Assembly: GCF_000428485.1 (NCBI RefSeq)
Contig: NZ_AUAA01000017.1
Span: forward strand, 1 to 64,000
Source: Epilithonimonas tenax DSM 16811
Lineage (GTDB): Bacteria; Bacteroidota; Bacteroidia; Flavobacteriales; Weeksellaceae
Reading direction: 5' to 3'
DNA: 64,000 nucleotides
Part shown: positions 16,393 through 25,823 of the stretch, piece by piece
Layout of the letters: every line of letters starts with the position of its first letter
Numbering within the stretch: position 1 is the stretch's first letter
Notes under the pieces: generated by a model
Database searches by the model: none
What the model saw: the letters and a program-made list of their open reading frames with translations, nothing else
Told to the model about the DNA's origin: nothing
Made by a program: the position numbers and the translations under genes

Positions 16393-17115
16393 GTGGAAAA
16401 AATAAGAATCAATAAATATTTGTCAGAAGTAGGATTTTGTTCCAGAAGGGCAGCGGACAAACTGCTGGAAGAAGGCAAAATCACCGTCAATGGTGTTGTC
16501 CCAGAAATGGGAACAAAAGTTTCTGATGACGACAAAATTTTGGTCGACGGAAAAACGATCAAAAAAGAGCAGGAAGAATTTGTTTACATTGCTTTCAACA
16601 AGCCAGTTGGGATTGTTTGCACCACGGATACAAAACGGGAAAATGATAATATTATTGAGTATATCAATCATCCAAAACGGATTTTTCCCATTGGTAGGTT
16701 GGATAAACCGAGTGAAGGTCTTATTCTTTTGACCTCAGACGGTGATATTGTCAACAAAATCCTGCGAGCGCGTAACAATCACGAGAAAGAATATCTTGTG
16801 CGAGTTAATAAGCCGATCACAGAAAAATTTCTTGAAAAAATGAGAAATGGCGTTCCTATTCTGGATACTGTTACCAAGAAGTGTGAAGTAGAAAAAATTG
16901 ATACGATGAATTTCCGAATCGTTCTCACGCAAGGTCTCAACCGTCAAATTCGGAGAATGTGTGAGCATCTGGATTATGAGGTGAAAAAACTGAGAAGAGT
17001 TCGTATCATGAATATCAAACTCGATCTTCCTGTTGGAAAGTGGCGTGATCTTACGGCAAACGAAATGAGAGAGCTTAATGATCTGCTGGAAGATTCAAGC
17101 AAAACTTTGGAGTAG
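16393..17115 (+). CDS. rluF: Pseudouridine synthase, RluF-like (23S rRNA U2604)
   Basis: 240 residues from a GTG at 16393; a GTG at 16354 would add 13 basic residues, and no ATG fits. An S4 RNA-binding domain comes first (RINKYLSEVGFCSRRAADKL, about 4-50). The RsuA-type catalytic domain follows with VYIAFNKPVGIVC, the catalytic Asp in PIGRLDKPSEGLILLTSDG, and GLNRQIRRMCEHLDYEVKKL. The last motif and overall length fit RluF better than RsuA, RluB or RluE, but these subfamilies are close. Ends just before a terminator. Confidence 0.88.
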   Translation: MEKIRINKYLSEVGFCSRRAADKLLEEGKITVNGVVPEMGTKVSDDDKILVDGKTIKKEQEEFVYIAFNKPVGIVCTTDTKRENDNIIEYINHPKRIFPIGRLDKPSEGLILLTSDGDIVNKILRARNNHEKEYLVRVNKPITEKFLEKMRNGVPILDTVTKKCEVEKIDTMNFRIVLTQGLNRQIRRMCEHLDYEVKKLRRVRIMNIKLDLPVGKWRDLTANEMRELNDLLEDSSKTLE

Positions 17116-17139
17116 CGAAACTCAATTTTAAAACATAAA

Positions 17140-17176
17140 AGAAGCCTTTTCAAAATATGATAAGGCTTCTTTTTTT
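17140..17176 (+). terminator. Terminator after rluF
   Basis: A 9-bp perfect stem (17140-17148 with 17162-17170) followed by eight T; can also act for the convergent fasciclin gene. Confidence 0.88.
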
Positions 17177-17197
17177 TAAAATATAAACAAACTATGA

Positions 17198-18139
17198 TTA
17201 TGGTAATAAAACTTGATCAATGAGATGGACTATGCCATTTGTTGCTAAAATGTCTGTAGCTGTAATATTGGAAGCAGTTGTATTGGAATTGCCCTTTACC
17301 TTAGCACCTCCAGAAAGTGTCACGGTCACTTTTCCCCCATTCACTGTAGTTGGCATGGCGCCTTCTGTAAGGTCAGAAGAAAAAACTCTCGCAGCAATAA
17401 CGTGATATGTCAGAATATTTGCCAACGTATTGGGATTAGCGGCTTGGATAGATGCAATCGTTGGGAAACCTGCATTAATGAACGCTTGATTGCTGGGTGC
17501 AAATACCGTCAGTCCGTTGGTTGTAGACAGGACTGATGCTACGTTTGTACTTCCTTCACTTGCCCGTAGAACAGCTGCCACCAGATAAGTAAGGTTAGAA
17601 TTGCCCTGTGCCACTTGTACAATATTTCCCGTTGGAGGCATTAGGACTTTTCCTATCACATGAACTACGCCGTTGCTGGCATTTACATCTGCCGCCGTTA
17701 CTTTTGCACCGTTTACAAAAACACCAGCACTGTTTTTTGTAACGTAAGACTTTTGGCTACTGGCAGTCGTAAGTTCTGTTGTACCATTGGGGATACTGGC
17801 CGCAGGATATTTTTGTGAGAAAACATGGAAGAGTAAAATGTTTTTCAATGTTTCCACAGGAACGGCGTTTATGACAGCTTCAGTAGATAAGCCTGCAGCT
17901 TGGAACGCTTCATTCGTTGGTGCAAAAACCGTAAAGGTTCCATTTCCGGAAAGTGTTTCTACTAATCCTGCCCTTACTACAGCTGTTTTCAGCAGAGACA
18001 GATTAGGATTTTCTATGACAAGGGTCGCAATAGTTTTGCTGTTGTCCGCAGACATTTCCTCATCATCATTGTCATTGCAAGACATTGTAGCGAATGATAA
18101 TGCAAATAATCCGAAGATTAATCTTAAATAATTTTTCAT
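17198..18139 (-). CDS. Lipoprotein with two fasciclin (FAS1) domains
   Basis: 313 residues from the ATG at 18139; the upstream TTG would only add MLL. The signal peptide ends in the lipobox FATMSC (Cys21), followed by an acidic linker NDNDDEE, which in Bacteroidota resembles a surface-export signal after the lipidated cysteine. Two FAS1 domains follow (about 35-170 and 175-313). Each has the paired motifs: FTVFAPTNEAFQAAG with NGVVHVIGKVLMPP, then LTVFAPSNQAFINAG with NGIVHLIDQVLLP. FAS1 domains mediate adhesion. The two halves are clear internal repeats. Confidence 0.93.
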   Translation of the reverse strand: MKNYLRLIFGLFALSFATMSCNDNDDEEMSADNSKTIATLVIENPNLSLLKTAVVRAGLVETLSGNGTFTVFAPTNEAFQAAGLSTEAVINAVPVETLKNILLFHVFSQKYPAASIPNGTTELTTASSQKSYVTKNSAGVFVNGAKVTAADVNASNGVVHVIGKVLMPPTGNIVQVAQGNSNLTYLVAAVLRASEGSTNVASVLSTTNGLTVFAPSNQAFINAGFPTIASIQAANPNTLANILTYHVIAARVFSSDLTEGAMPTTVNGGKVTVTLSGGAKVKGNSNTTASNITATDILATNGIVHLIDQVLLP

Positions 18140-18285
18140 AAGTAACAAATTTTAAAAGTTTATTTTAGTACAATAATATACCAATAAGATAATATTAGTA
18201 TATAAATACACTATCAAATGTTTTGCCATATTCATGAAAAATGAAAAAAAAATAGTTACAAAATTATTGCGGGATGTTATTCAAA

Positions 18286-19617
18286 CTACGGATTAAGGTA
18301 TAACTTCATTTTTTCCTCTATCTCTGGTTTCAGTTTTAGAAATTTCCATATTTTCTTATCTTCTGGGCTGGTGATTCTGTAGAAGATGATTCTGTCTGCG
18401 GAGTACCGGAAGTAAGGATGTTTTTTCAGCCAATCTTCTGGCGCATTCGCTAAGGTATATTTTGCAACTTTAGAATGGTCAAGTTGAACAGCATAAATTA
18501 ATCTTTCGCCCAAAGCTCTGTCAATCTCATAAGTCTCTAATAATTGGTTTTTATGAATAAATCCGCCCAGTTTTTTCCTGAAAGCCAAGATGCCTGCTGC
18601 GTCTTTTTCTGTAAAACCGAATTCTCGCAATTGTTTGAAGCTGATGTCGTTAAGATTGACTTTACCGAAATCTGTCTTCTCCGTGATGAGCTGTTTCTCA
18701 TCCATAGGTTTCCCTTTGTCTGGAATGGTTAATCTGATCCACGGTTTCATTTCCTGGAACTTTTCTTCTGAAATAACAAAACATTTCTGGATGTCTTCCA
18801 AAGATTTGAAAGCACCCTTCAGGTTTCGATCTCTGTAGTTGGCGATGACATTAGCTTGCTTTTCAGAAAAGCCCAAAGCTTTCCATTGTTCGACAGTCAT
18901 ATCGTTTGGATCAAAGTAATGATTGATTTTCACCACTTCTTTTTCTTTCTTTTTTCCGAATTTGGTCACCAGGTATTCGGGCGTTTTGTTGGGTAGAATC
19001 AGATAGGGCGACATTTGTGAGAATTGTTCATCATTAATAATAAAGCATTCTTTCAGTTTTTCTTTGCTGATAAAACTTCCGCCGAGATAGTTTTTGTATT
19101 TTAAAATAGCCGCCGCCTGTCGCTCAGAAAAACCAAGATTTTCCCAGTCTTTCTGAGCATACACATCAGGATTGAATTTCGCTCCGAGATGGAGCTTTTT
19201 CTTTTCAAAAGCTTGATAAGTAAACTTCTCTTTTTTAGCCTCAGATGTTGTTTCCGGAAGCAGAATGTAGTGTTTCAGCTGTTCATATTTTTCTGGAGAA
19301 ACTGCGTAACATTTTTCAAATTGCGCTTTGGAACCAAAATTTCCACCAACCATTTCTTTATATTTTAAAATAGTTTTGATCTGTTTTTCCGTGAAACCGA
19401 GATTTTTCCATTGACTTTCATCCAATTCGTTTGGGTTAAAATCTGTTAGGATGATTTCTGGCTTGCTTTCCGAAATGAAATTGATGACAGGCTTTTCGTA
19501 ATGTTGATTCTTCTTGTAAAATGAAAACCCAACTTGTGCCAGGATAATGAGAATGCCGAATATGGCAAGGCCGAGAAGCTGCCTTCTCCGGATCTGGAAA
19601 GGTAATTTCTGATTCAT
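18286..19617 (-). CDS. Membrane-anchored protein with four helix-hairpin-helix repeats
   Basis: 443 residues. One N-terminal membrane helix (about 14-32, LLGLAIFGILIILAQVGF) is followed by four copies of an 80 to 90-residue unit. Each unit has the form FNPNELDESQWKNLGF, then TEKQIKTILKYKEMVGG and a FEKCYAVS-like end, the ComEA-type HhH fold that normally binds DNA without sequence preference. The copies begin near residues 58, 145, 232 and 318. A C-terminal domain has YFRYSADRIIFYRIT. Known in flavobacteria as an HhH-domain protein; a role in DNA uptake or surface DNA binding is inference. Confidence 0.85.
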   Translation of the reverse strand: MNQKLPFQIRRRQLLGLAIFGILIILAQVGFSFYKKNQHYEKPVINFISESKPEIILTDFNPNELDESQWKNLGFTEKQIKTILKYKEMVGGNFGSKAQFEKCYAVSPEKYEQLKHYILLPETTSEAKKEKFTYQAFEKKKLHLGAKFNPDVYAQKDWENLGFSERQAAAILKYKNYLGGSFISKEKLKECFIINDEQFSQMSPYLILPNKTPEYLVTKFGKKKEKEVVKINHYFDPNDMTVEQWKALGFSEKQANVIANYRDRNLKGAFKSLEDIQKCFVISEEKFQEMKPWIRLTIPDKGKPMDEKQLITEKTDFGKVNLNDISFKQLREFGFTEKDAAGILAFRKKLGGFIHKNQLLETYEIDRALGERLIYAVQLDHSKVAKYTLANAPEDWLKKHPYFRYSADRIIFYRITSPEDKKIWKFLKLKPEIEEKMKLYLNP

Positions 19618-19688
19618 CTTTTGTGTTTTAACCCAAAGTTAAATAAAATGAATCAAATACTTGTTAAATGAATAAAAAAAACTTATGA

Positions 19689-20021
19689 CTATTCGTTTAG
19701 TGAATTTTTAAGCTTCAGAAGTTCTGCTTTTATGAATTCTAATCTGTCGATAATCGTGATGGTTTCGGAGATTTTTGTATTGGTCGTCAAGGCAACTCTG
19801 GCGCCGTCCAAGGTATAACCTTTCTCTTTGACAAGGTGATAGATGATCTTTAGATTCTCTATATCAGAAGGGGTGAAGTAGCGGTTTCCTTTTTTGTTTT
19901 TCTTAGGTTTGATGATAGGGAATTCCTGCTCCCAGTAGCGGATCAGGGAAGTATTCACATCGAAGGCTTTCGCGACTTCGCCAATAGAATAATAGAGTTT
20001 GTCCGGAAGATTGAGTTTCAT
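19689..20021 (-). CDS. MerR family transcriptional regulator
   Basis: 110 residues from the ATG at 20021. The N-terminal winged helix shows YYSIGEVAKAFDVNTSLIRY, then WEQEFPIIKPKKN and NRYFTPSDIENLKIIYHLV, the classic MerR layout. A short leucine-rich C-terminal helix (RLEFIKAELLKLKNSLNE) replaces the effector domain. No metal-binding cysteines, so it is not a metal sensor of the classical type. The same small MerR protein sits next to HhH and other housekeeping genes in related genomes. Divergent from the SMP-30 gene; the 79-base gap must contain both promoters. Confidence 0.9.
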   Translation of the reverse strand: MKLNLPDKLYYSIGEVAKAFDVNTSLIRYWEQEFPIIKPKKNKKGNRYFTPSDIENLKIIYHLVKEKGYTLDGARVALTTNTKISETITIIDRLEFIKAELLKLKNSLNE

Positions 20022-20100
20022 TGTTTGAATCGAATTTTCAAAGATAATTATTTTTAATTCTTTCACACAAATTGTACCTTGCAACTTTAGAATTTACCTC

Positions 20101-20991
20101 ATGAAAATTTTTTATAACTTTGGTTATGTAGCAATGTTGCTGACGTTGCTTAACTGTAAAGTTCAGAATACCACTGTAAGACTATTTGAAGTTCCACCGA
20201 CGTTGGTTTCCAGTCAATTTACTTTTACAGAAGGTCCGGCTGCTGATAAAGCGGGCAATGTCTATTTCACAGATCAACCGAATGATAAAATCTATTTCTG
20301 GAATTGGAAAACCAATACTGTCGAATTATTCCTCTATAAGACCGGAAGAGCCAACGGCACTTACTTCGATAAAAATGATAACCTGATAACCTGCTCTGAT
20401 GACAATGGTGAGATTTGGAAGATCAATAAAAATAGAGAGATCCAGGTTTTATCAAAAGGTTTTGAAGGTAAAAGACTGAATGGTCCCAATGACTTATGGG
20501 CCGATAAATCTGGCGGTATCTATTTCACAGATCCTTTGTACGAAAGAGCGTATTGGAAAGATTTCACAGTAGAAATTCCGGAGAAAAACCTGTATTACAG
20601 AAGTCAAAACGGAACGATCACAAAACTGGAAACCTTTGTCCAGCCCAATGGTATCATCGGCAGCGAGAAACTAAAAAAACTATATGTTTCTGATATCAAT
20701 GCCGGAAAAACTTATGTCTATCAGATTTTAGGAGAAGGCAAGCTTTCCGCTAAAAAATTGTTCTGCGAAATGGGATCAGACGGAATGACGCTTGATAGCG
20801 AGGGAAATCTTTATCTAACAGGAAAAGGTGTGACGGTTTTCAATAACAAAGGAGAGAAGATCAGCCATATTTCAATCGAAGAAGCGTGGACTTCCAACGT
20901 CACTTTTGGAGGAAAGAATCATTCCACTTTGTTTATTACCGCTTCTCAATCGGTCTATACTGTGGAAATGCGTGTCTCCGGAATCAAATAA
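20101..20991 (+). CDS. SMP-30/gluconolactonase-like lipoprotein
   Basis: 296 residues. The signal peptide ends LLTLLNC (lipobox, Cys19). It is a six-bladed propeller of the SMP-30/LRE family with its metal-ligand motifs: FTEGPAADKAG (Glu), RANGTYFD, LNGPNDLWADKSGG (Asn) and GSDGMTLDSEGNLYLTG (Asp). The GIYFTDPLYE segment is typical of gluconolactonase-type members. It probably hydrolyses a lactone in the periplasm or at the outer membrane; the substrate is not shown by the sequence. Its stop abuts a bidirectional terminator shared with the helicase gene. Confidence 0.88.
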   Translation: MKIFYNFGYVAMLLTLLNCKVQNTTVRLFEVPPTLVSSQFTFTEGPAADKAGNVYFTDQPNDKIYFWNWKTNTVELFLYKTGRANGTYFDKNDNLITCSDDNGEIWKINKNREIQVLSKGFEGKRLNGPNDLWADKSGGIYFTDPLYERAYWKDFTVEIPEKNLYYRSQNGTITKLETFVQPNGIIGSEKLKKLYVSDINAGKTYVYQILGEGKLSAKKLFCEMGSDGMTLDSEGNLYLTGKGVTVFNNKGEKISHISIEEAWTSNVTFGGKNHSTLFITASQSVYTVEMRVSGIK

Positions 20992-20993
20992 AA

Positions 20994-21017
20994 AAATCGC
21001 TTATTAATAAGCGATTT
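20994..21017. terminator. Bidirectional terminator between SMP-30 and helicase genes
   Basis: A 10-bp perfect stem around a TTAA centre, overlapping the end of the helicase frame, with A and T runs on either side. Confidence 0.8.
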
Positions 21018-22311
21018 CTATTTTTATCTTTTTGCCTTTCAGTTTTTCGTTGGCTAATTTTTTCAGAAGTTCGATGGTTTTCTTTCGGTTGACAGCGACG
21101 TAAGAAGTCGTATCTTTGACTTCGATCAGACCAATGTCGTCTTTTTCGAGTTCTCCTTTTTTGATGAGATAACCAACAATGTCAACCTTGTTAACTTTAT
21201 CTTTTTTCCCTGCGCTAATATAAATCGTCTGGTTCGGCGTTCTTTCCGGAACCCGGTTGCTTTCCGAAACGTTTTCTTCCGGCGTGTTGCTTTTGATGAA
21301 TGGGAAAATCTCATCCTCCGTCATGATGAGATAAGCAAAACCTTTGGCATTCATTCTCGCAGTTCGCCCGTTTCTGTGGATGAAGGCATCTTCTTTCGGA
21401 GGCAATTGGTAATGAACGATAGATTCCACTTCCGGAACATCCAAACCTCTGGAAGCCAGATCTGTTGTGATAAGGATTCTTGCCGAGTCATTTCGGAATT
21501 TAAGCAAAGCACGTTCACGCTCGTCCTGTTCCATACCGCCGTGGAAGGTTTCTCGCTGGATTCCTTTTTCTCTCAGCAGTTCTGAGATCCTGTCAACCGC
21601 ATCTCTGTGGTTGCAGAAGATCAATGTTCTTTTGTTTCCGATTTTACAGATCAATTGGAATAATGTATTCAACTTATCTTCGGAAGTGGTCATCACTTTT
21701 CGAAGCTGAATGTTTGGTTTTGACTCGCTTTCTTTGAGGAAATTGATTTTCTTTTCTTGATTAAGTTCTACAAAGCGTGGGATATTGTCCATCACGGTTG
21801 CAGACGTCAGGATGCGCTGAGAAAGCCCCGTGAGAGCCCCGATGATGTACTCCATATCTTCTTGGAAGCCGAGTTCCAAAGCTTTGTCGAACTCGTCTAA
21901 AACCAAAGTCTGGATCGTTTCCGGATCAAAGTTTTCGTTTTTCAAATGGTAAGCGATCCTTCCAGGCGTTCCTATTAAAACGGCAGGCGCTTCAATCAAA
22001 TTATTGACCTCGATTTTTTTGTCGTGACCACCGTAAGCAATAGAAACTTTGAAATCTGTTCCCATCGATTTAAAAACCTGCTCGATCTGCAAAGCCAATT
22101 CTCTTGCGGGTACTAATATCAGAGCCTGAATGCCTTTCACATCAGATTTTAAATTTCTAAGAACTGGAAACAGAAAAGCCAAAGTTTTCCCGGAACCAGT
22201 CGGCGATAGGAGAACGATGTCGGTTTCGTTTTCGGAAGCGGTGTATGTCGATTTCTGCATTTGATTCATATCCTGAATCTGCAGTTTTTCGAATATTGGT
22301 TGTAATTCCAT
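21004..22311 (-). CDS. DEAD-box RNA helicase, DbpA-like, with DEFD in motif II
   Basis: 435 residues. The core motifs are in order: a Q-motif region near the start, LLSPTGSGKT (Walker A, 34-43), PARELALQIEQV, GTPGRIAYHL, VLDEFDKALELGF (motif II), ILTSATVM (motif III), IFCNHRDAVDRI, RILITTDLASRGLDVP and IHRNGRTARM. Motif II is DEFD instead of DEAD; the two acidic residues needed for ATP hydrolysis remain. The C-terminal 70 residues (VDIVGYLIKKGELEKDDIGL onward) match the DbpA RNA-binding domain that targets 23S rRNA hairpin 92. A role in 50S subunit assembly is likely by homology. Confidence 0.9.
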   Translation of the reverse strand: MELQPIFEKLQIQDMNQMQKSTYTASENETDIVLLSPTGSGKTLAFLFPVLRNLKSDVKGIQALILVPARELALQIEQVFKSMGTDFKVSIAYGGHDKKIEVNNLIEAPAVLIGTPGRIAYHLKNENFDPETIQTLVLDEFDKALELGFQEDMEYIIGALTGLSQRILTSATVMDNIPRFVELNQEKKINFLKESESKPNIQLRKVMTTSEDKLNTLFQLICKIGNKRTLIFCNHRDAVDRISELLREKGIQRETFHGGMEQDERERALLKFRNDSARILITTDLASRGLDVPEVESIVHYQLPPKEDAFIHRNGRTARMNAKGFAYLIMTEDEIFPFIKSNTPEENVSESNRVPERTPNQTIYISAGKKDKVNKVDIVGYLIKKGELEKDDIGLIEVKDTTSYVAVNRKKTIELLKKLANEKLKGKKIKIEIAY

Positions 22312-22865
22312 TTTGCAAAGATAATTTTTTGGAATTCAATTATTGGTTGTTTTTCTTTGAACTTGTTTAAAGTAAAAATAATTATCACAAAAAATCATAA
22401 ATGCTCCTTTAGGAGCAGAATCTGTGTAGAGATAATAGAAATTAAGCTAAGCGCAATCCTTAGGATTGCAATAAAACCACCTAGATTCAATACTACAGAT
22501 AGCGTTCCTATGGAACGCAGATTGGTTTTGGACATTATTTCTACACAGATAAAACTTCAAAGGAGTTTGCAACAAAGTGAATTTTAAATTTTAATTTACT
22601 TTAAACGACTTCTTTTTATATATTTGACCAAACAAAATTTTAATGATCTAAAAAAAGAAAAAGACATATAAACTTTAGCGTTACTAAAAGTTTCTTTTGG
22701 GATAAAACTTCGACAATTTTATTACACAGAGAGAAACAGTTTAGGGATGCGTCTGCAAAGGCGTGTCCTCTGCTGTTTTTTCAATTCTGCGTGGGTTCGT
22801 CGAAGTACCTTTCCTGAAAAGAATAAAATGTTGCAGAGTGACACGTTTTTTTCGTTGCAGATAAA
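22312..22865. other. Gene-free gap between helicase and restriction system
   Basis: 554 bases without a supported gene. The first half is the nested palindrome at 22365-22606. The rest is AT-rich with a possible -7 box TATATTTG at 22619-22626 but no clear -33 element; the res start codon follows at 22866. Confidence 0.7.
22365..22606. repeat. 242-bp nested palindromic element (MITE-like or structured RNA)
   Basis: The outer ends are a perfect 12-bp inverted repeat GTTTAAAGTAAA (22365-22376 with 22595-22606). Inside, ATCTGTGTAGAGATAAT (near 22420) is mirrored by an inverted near-copy near 22535-22551. Three short palindromes lie within: 22402-22417, 22453-22469 and 22502-22518, each a 7 to 8-bp arm around 1 to 3 bases (for example GCGTTCC-TAT-GGAACGC). 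No coding potential. The architecture fits a MITE or a multi-hairpin RNA. Confidence 0.6.
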
Positions 22866-25760
22866 ATGACCAAACAATTCCAATACGAAATACAGCAACA
22901 TCAAGAAGATTGTGTCAATAACATCATTCAGATTTTTGATAAGATTAATCAAGGCGAACTACTAAGTGAAACACTTTCGGCTCATCATCAAAAAAATAAA
23001 TATCCATTTTCTGTAAATCATAACAAGAATATTGATGTGATGATGGAAACAGGAACAGGAAAAACATTCACTTTCATCCAAACCATTTTTGAACTCAATA
23101 AAAATTTCGGTTACAAAAAATTCATCGTTCTTATTCCTACAGTTCCGATTCGTGAAGGAACGAAAACCAATCTGGAAGACACAAAAAACTATTTCAAAAC
23201 ACTTTATGCCAACGAAAAGGAAAAAGAAATAGAAACTTTTGTTTATGAAGGTGGAAATATTTCTAGTGTAAAAAGCTTTATCGGAACAGAACACTTGTCG
23301 GCTTTAATTCTTACGCCGAGCTCTTTTAGTAATAAAGACAATATCTTGAACCGTCCGCTGGAAAGAGAATTGTACGCTCCCAATTTATTTTCTGAAAAAA
23401 CAGAACCACCAAAAAGTTATTTGGAATGTTTGAAAAGGCTGAATCCGATTGTAATTATGGATGAACCGCACCGTTTTGATGGTGATGCTTTCAAAAAATA
23501 TTTTGACGGTTTTAATAATTATTATCTGCGTTTTGGAGCTACTTTTCCTAAGAAAAAAGATAGTATTGAGCTTTCTAATGTTGCTTATGTGCTGGATTCA
23601 ATTTCGTCTTTCCGTCAAAATCTTGTAAAAAAAATTGTGGTTTATACACAAGACGTTGCTGAGAATATGGATACATTGATGGCAATTGATAACAAAAAAG
23701 CAATTGTAAATACTTTAACCAATGGAGTGATTACTAAAAAAATACTCGGTGTTGGCGGAATTTTCAATGGTAAAAATATCAAAAAAATAAATAAAGACAG
23801 CCTCGTTTTAAATGATGACAATATTATAAAAGTAGATTATTCCTTGTCGGACGATGCTTTGAAGTCAATGATTCGGGAAACTGTGAAAATTCATTTTGAA
23901 AAGGAAAAATCTTTATTTGAAAAAAGAATAAAAGCCTTGACTTTGTTTTTTATAGAAAGCGATACTTCTTTATTTCGGGGCGAAAATCCTAAAATCAAAA
24001 ACTTTTTTGAAGAAGAGTTTTTAATCCAACAAAAAGAAATTATTCAAAATCTTGATAAAGTAAATGATTCAGAATATTTGAATTATCTGCAAAACGCTTT
24101 TGATACCGAAGGGGATTTGGTTGTACACAAAGGCTATTTTTCTGGCGATAAAGGGAATGCCGACGAAAAAATAAAAACCGGGGTTGATGAAATCTTAAAG
24201 GACAAAAAGAAACTATTGTCTTTTGAGAGCCCAACACGATTTATTTTTTCAATCTGGGCTTTGCAGGAAGGGTGGGATAATCCGAATGTTTTTACCATCT
24301 GTAAACTTTCTAATCAAGGAAGCGAAATTTCAAAATTGCAACAAATCGGTCGTGGTTTACGTATTTGTGTGAATCAGGATTTGAAACGTCAAACTATTCA
24401 GGAATTAGACGCAAACCAAGAAGAATTTTGGAAAATTAATAATCTGGATGTTGTGGTTTCCAATAAAGAACAGGGTTTTGTAGAAGCCATTCAGAATGAA
24501 ATTTTAAATAACTCATTTTTTATCGCCGATACTTTTACCGAGCAGGAATTGAAAAAAGTATTAAAAGAGAAAAACAATTTTGATGACATCATGGTTCGTA
24601 GTCTTTTTAAACTGCTTGATAGTAAAGAAATGATTGTCTTTAAACAAACCGTTGACGGACAAGATATTTATGAAAAATCGGCGGAATTTTCTGCGATTCT
24701 AAAAAACCAAGATTTACCTCAAGAACATTTCAGCGCATTGGAAAGTCTTTTTGCAACCGATTATAAAAATTTCATACAGGAAAAAAGCAAAATTCGTCCG
24801 AAGAAGAAATTGATTATTAAGGCTTCTCATTTACCAGAATTTAAAAAACTGTGGGAAACCATCAGCAAAAATGCAGATTTTTTGATTGAGAATTTGAATA
24901 AAGAAAATGAAGAACAATTAATCATCAATATAAAAAACGAAGTCGAAAAGTTGAATATTGATGCAATTGTATTGCAAACAACGCGAGAAGAAATTAAAGT
25001 CGATAAAATTGGAGAAAGCGATGCTGTTTACGGAAAAATAGTAAATATAGAATCGTATAAAAGCAAAGTTGATTATCTGGAATTTGTGAGAAGTCTTTCT
25101 ATCAGTACCAAGATTCCACTTTTGTTTAGTGTGAAAATTTTCAATGCTTTATCAAACGATTTTAAAGAAAATACACTGGCTAAAAATCCAGCTCAAACCC
25201 TTAAAGAAATAAAGGAAATTATTCGTAAAAATTTGGTCAATCTATTGAAATCCAAAGTACGATACGACGGCATAGAAAATTCTGTTTTGCCCAATGTTTT
25301 CAAAACTGAGAATGGAGAAACGTACCTCGATACAGGAAGTGTAGGGAAATTTCAAAAAGATATAGAACAAGATTTTTCTTTGAAAACGAAATGGGTTTTT
25401 GAAAACGTAATAGAATACGACAGCAATTTTGAAATAGAAATCATCGAAAAAGATGCTGAAATGGATGAAATAGAAATATTCGGAAAACTCCCCAAACTAA
25501 AAATAAAAACGCCTTTGGGAGAATATAACCCAGATTTTTGTTACGCAATAAAAGGCAACAACGGAAATAAAATTTTCCTAATTGTAGAATCAAAAGGCTA
25601 CGAAACTTCTACAGCAATCCCAGAAAATGAAAAAGGAAAAATGGCTTTTGCAGAAAAATACTTCCAAGCTCTCAATGATTTTTACAGAAATGAAAACGTG
25701 AAAATTTCATTTAAAGAAAGAATCAGTTCCACACAATTAGCAAGTTTAATTAATAATTAA
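22866..25760 (+). CDS. res: Type III restriction enzyme, Res subunit
   Basis: 964 residues. An SF2 helicase core comes first: Walker A in METGTGKT (60-67), IVLIPTVPIREG, motif II DEPH (199-202), LRFGATFP, the WALQEGWDNPNVF region and QIGRGLRICV (motif VI). The C-terminal nuclease domain has a PD-(D/E)xK site: Asp890 in YNPDF, then Glu908 and Lys910 in VESKG. Res needs Mod to recognise DNA; the complex translocates on ATP and cuts when two sites meet. It precedes mod here by 63 bases, the reverse of the classical mod-res order. All key residues are present. Confidence 0.94.
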   Translation: MTKQFQYEIQQHQEDCVNNIIQIFDKINQGELLSETLSAHHQKNKYPFSVNHNKNIDVMMETGTGKTFTFIQTIFELNKNFGYKKFIVLIPTVPIREGTKTNLEDTKNYFKTLYANEKEKEIETFVYEGGNISSVKSFIGTEHLSALILTPSSFSNKDNILNRPLERELYAPNLFSEKTEPPKSYLECLKRLNPIVIMDEPHRFDGDAFKKYFDGFNNYYLRFGATFPKKKDSIELSNVAYVLDSISSFRQNLVKKIVVYTQDVAENMDTLMAIDNKKAIVNTLTNGVITKKILGVGGIFNGKNIKKINKDSLVLNDDNIIKVDYSLSDDALKSMIRETVKIHFEKEKSLFEKRIKALTLFFIESDTSLFRGENPKIKNFFEEEFLIQQKEIIQNLDKVNDSEYLNYLQNAFDTEGDLVVHKGYFSGDKGNADEKIKTGVDEILKDKKKLLSFESPTRFIFSIWALQEGWDNPNVFTICKLSNQGSEISKLQQIGRGLRICVNQDLKRQTIQELDANQEEFWKINNLDVVVSNKEQGFVEAIQNEILNNSFFIADTFTEQELKKVLKEKNNFDDIMVRSLFKLLDSKEMIVFKQTVDGQDIYEKSAEFSAILKNQDLPQEHFSALESLFATDYKNFIQEKSKIRPKKKLIIKASHLPEFKKLWETISKNADFLIENLNKENEEQLIINIKNEVEKLNIDAIVLQTTREEIKVDKIGESDAVYGKIVNIESYKSKVDYLEFVRSLSISTKIPLLFSVKIFNALSNDFKENTLAKNPAQTLKEIKEIIRKNLVNLLKSKVRYDGIENSVLPNVFKTENGETYLDTGSVGKFQKDIEQDFSLKTKWVFENVIEYDSNFEIEIIEKDAEMDEIEIFGKLPKLKIKTPLGEYNPDFCYAIKGNNGNKIFLIVESKGYETSTAIPENEKGKMAFAEKYFQALNDFYRNENVKISFKERISSTQLASLINN

Positions 25761-25823
25761 AACTCCAAACTAAATCTTTCTAGTTTCTAAAAGCCTTCAA
25801 GATTTAAACAAAAAATAGTAAAA

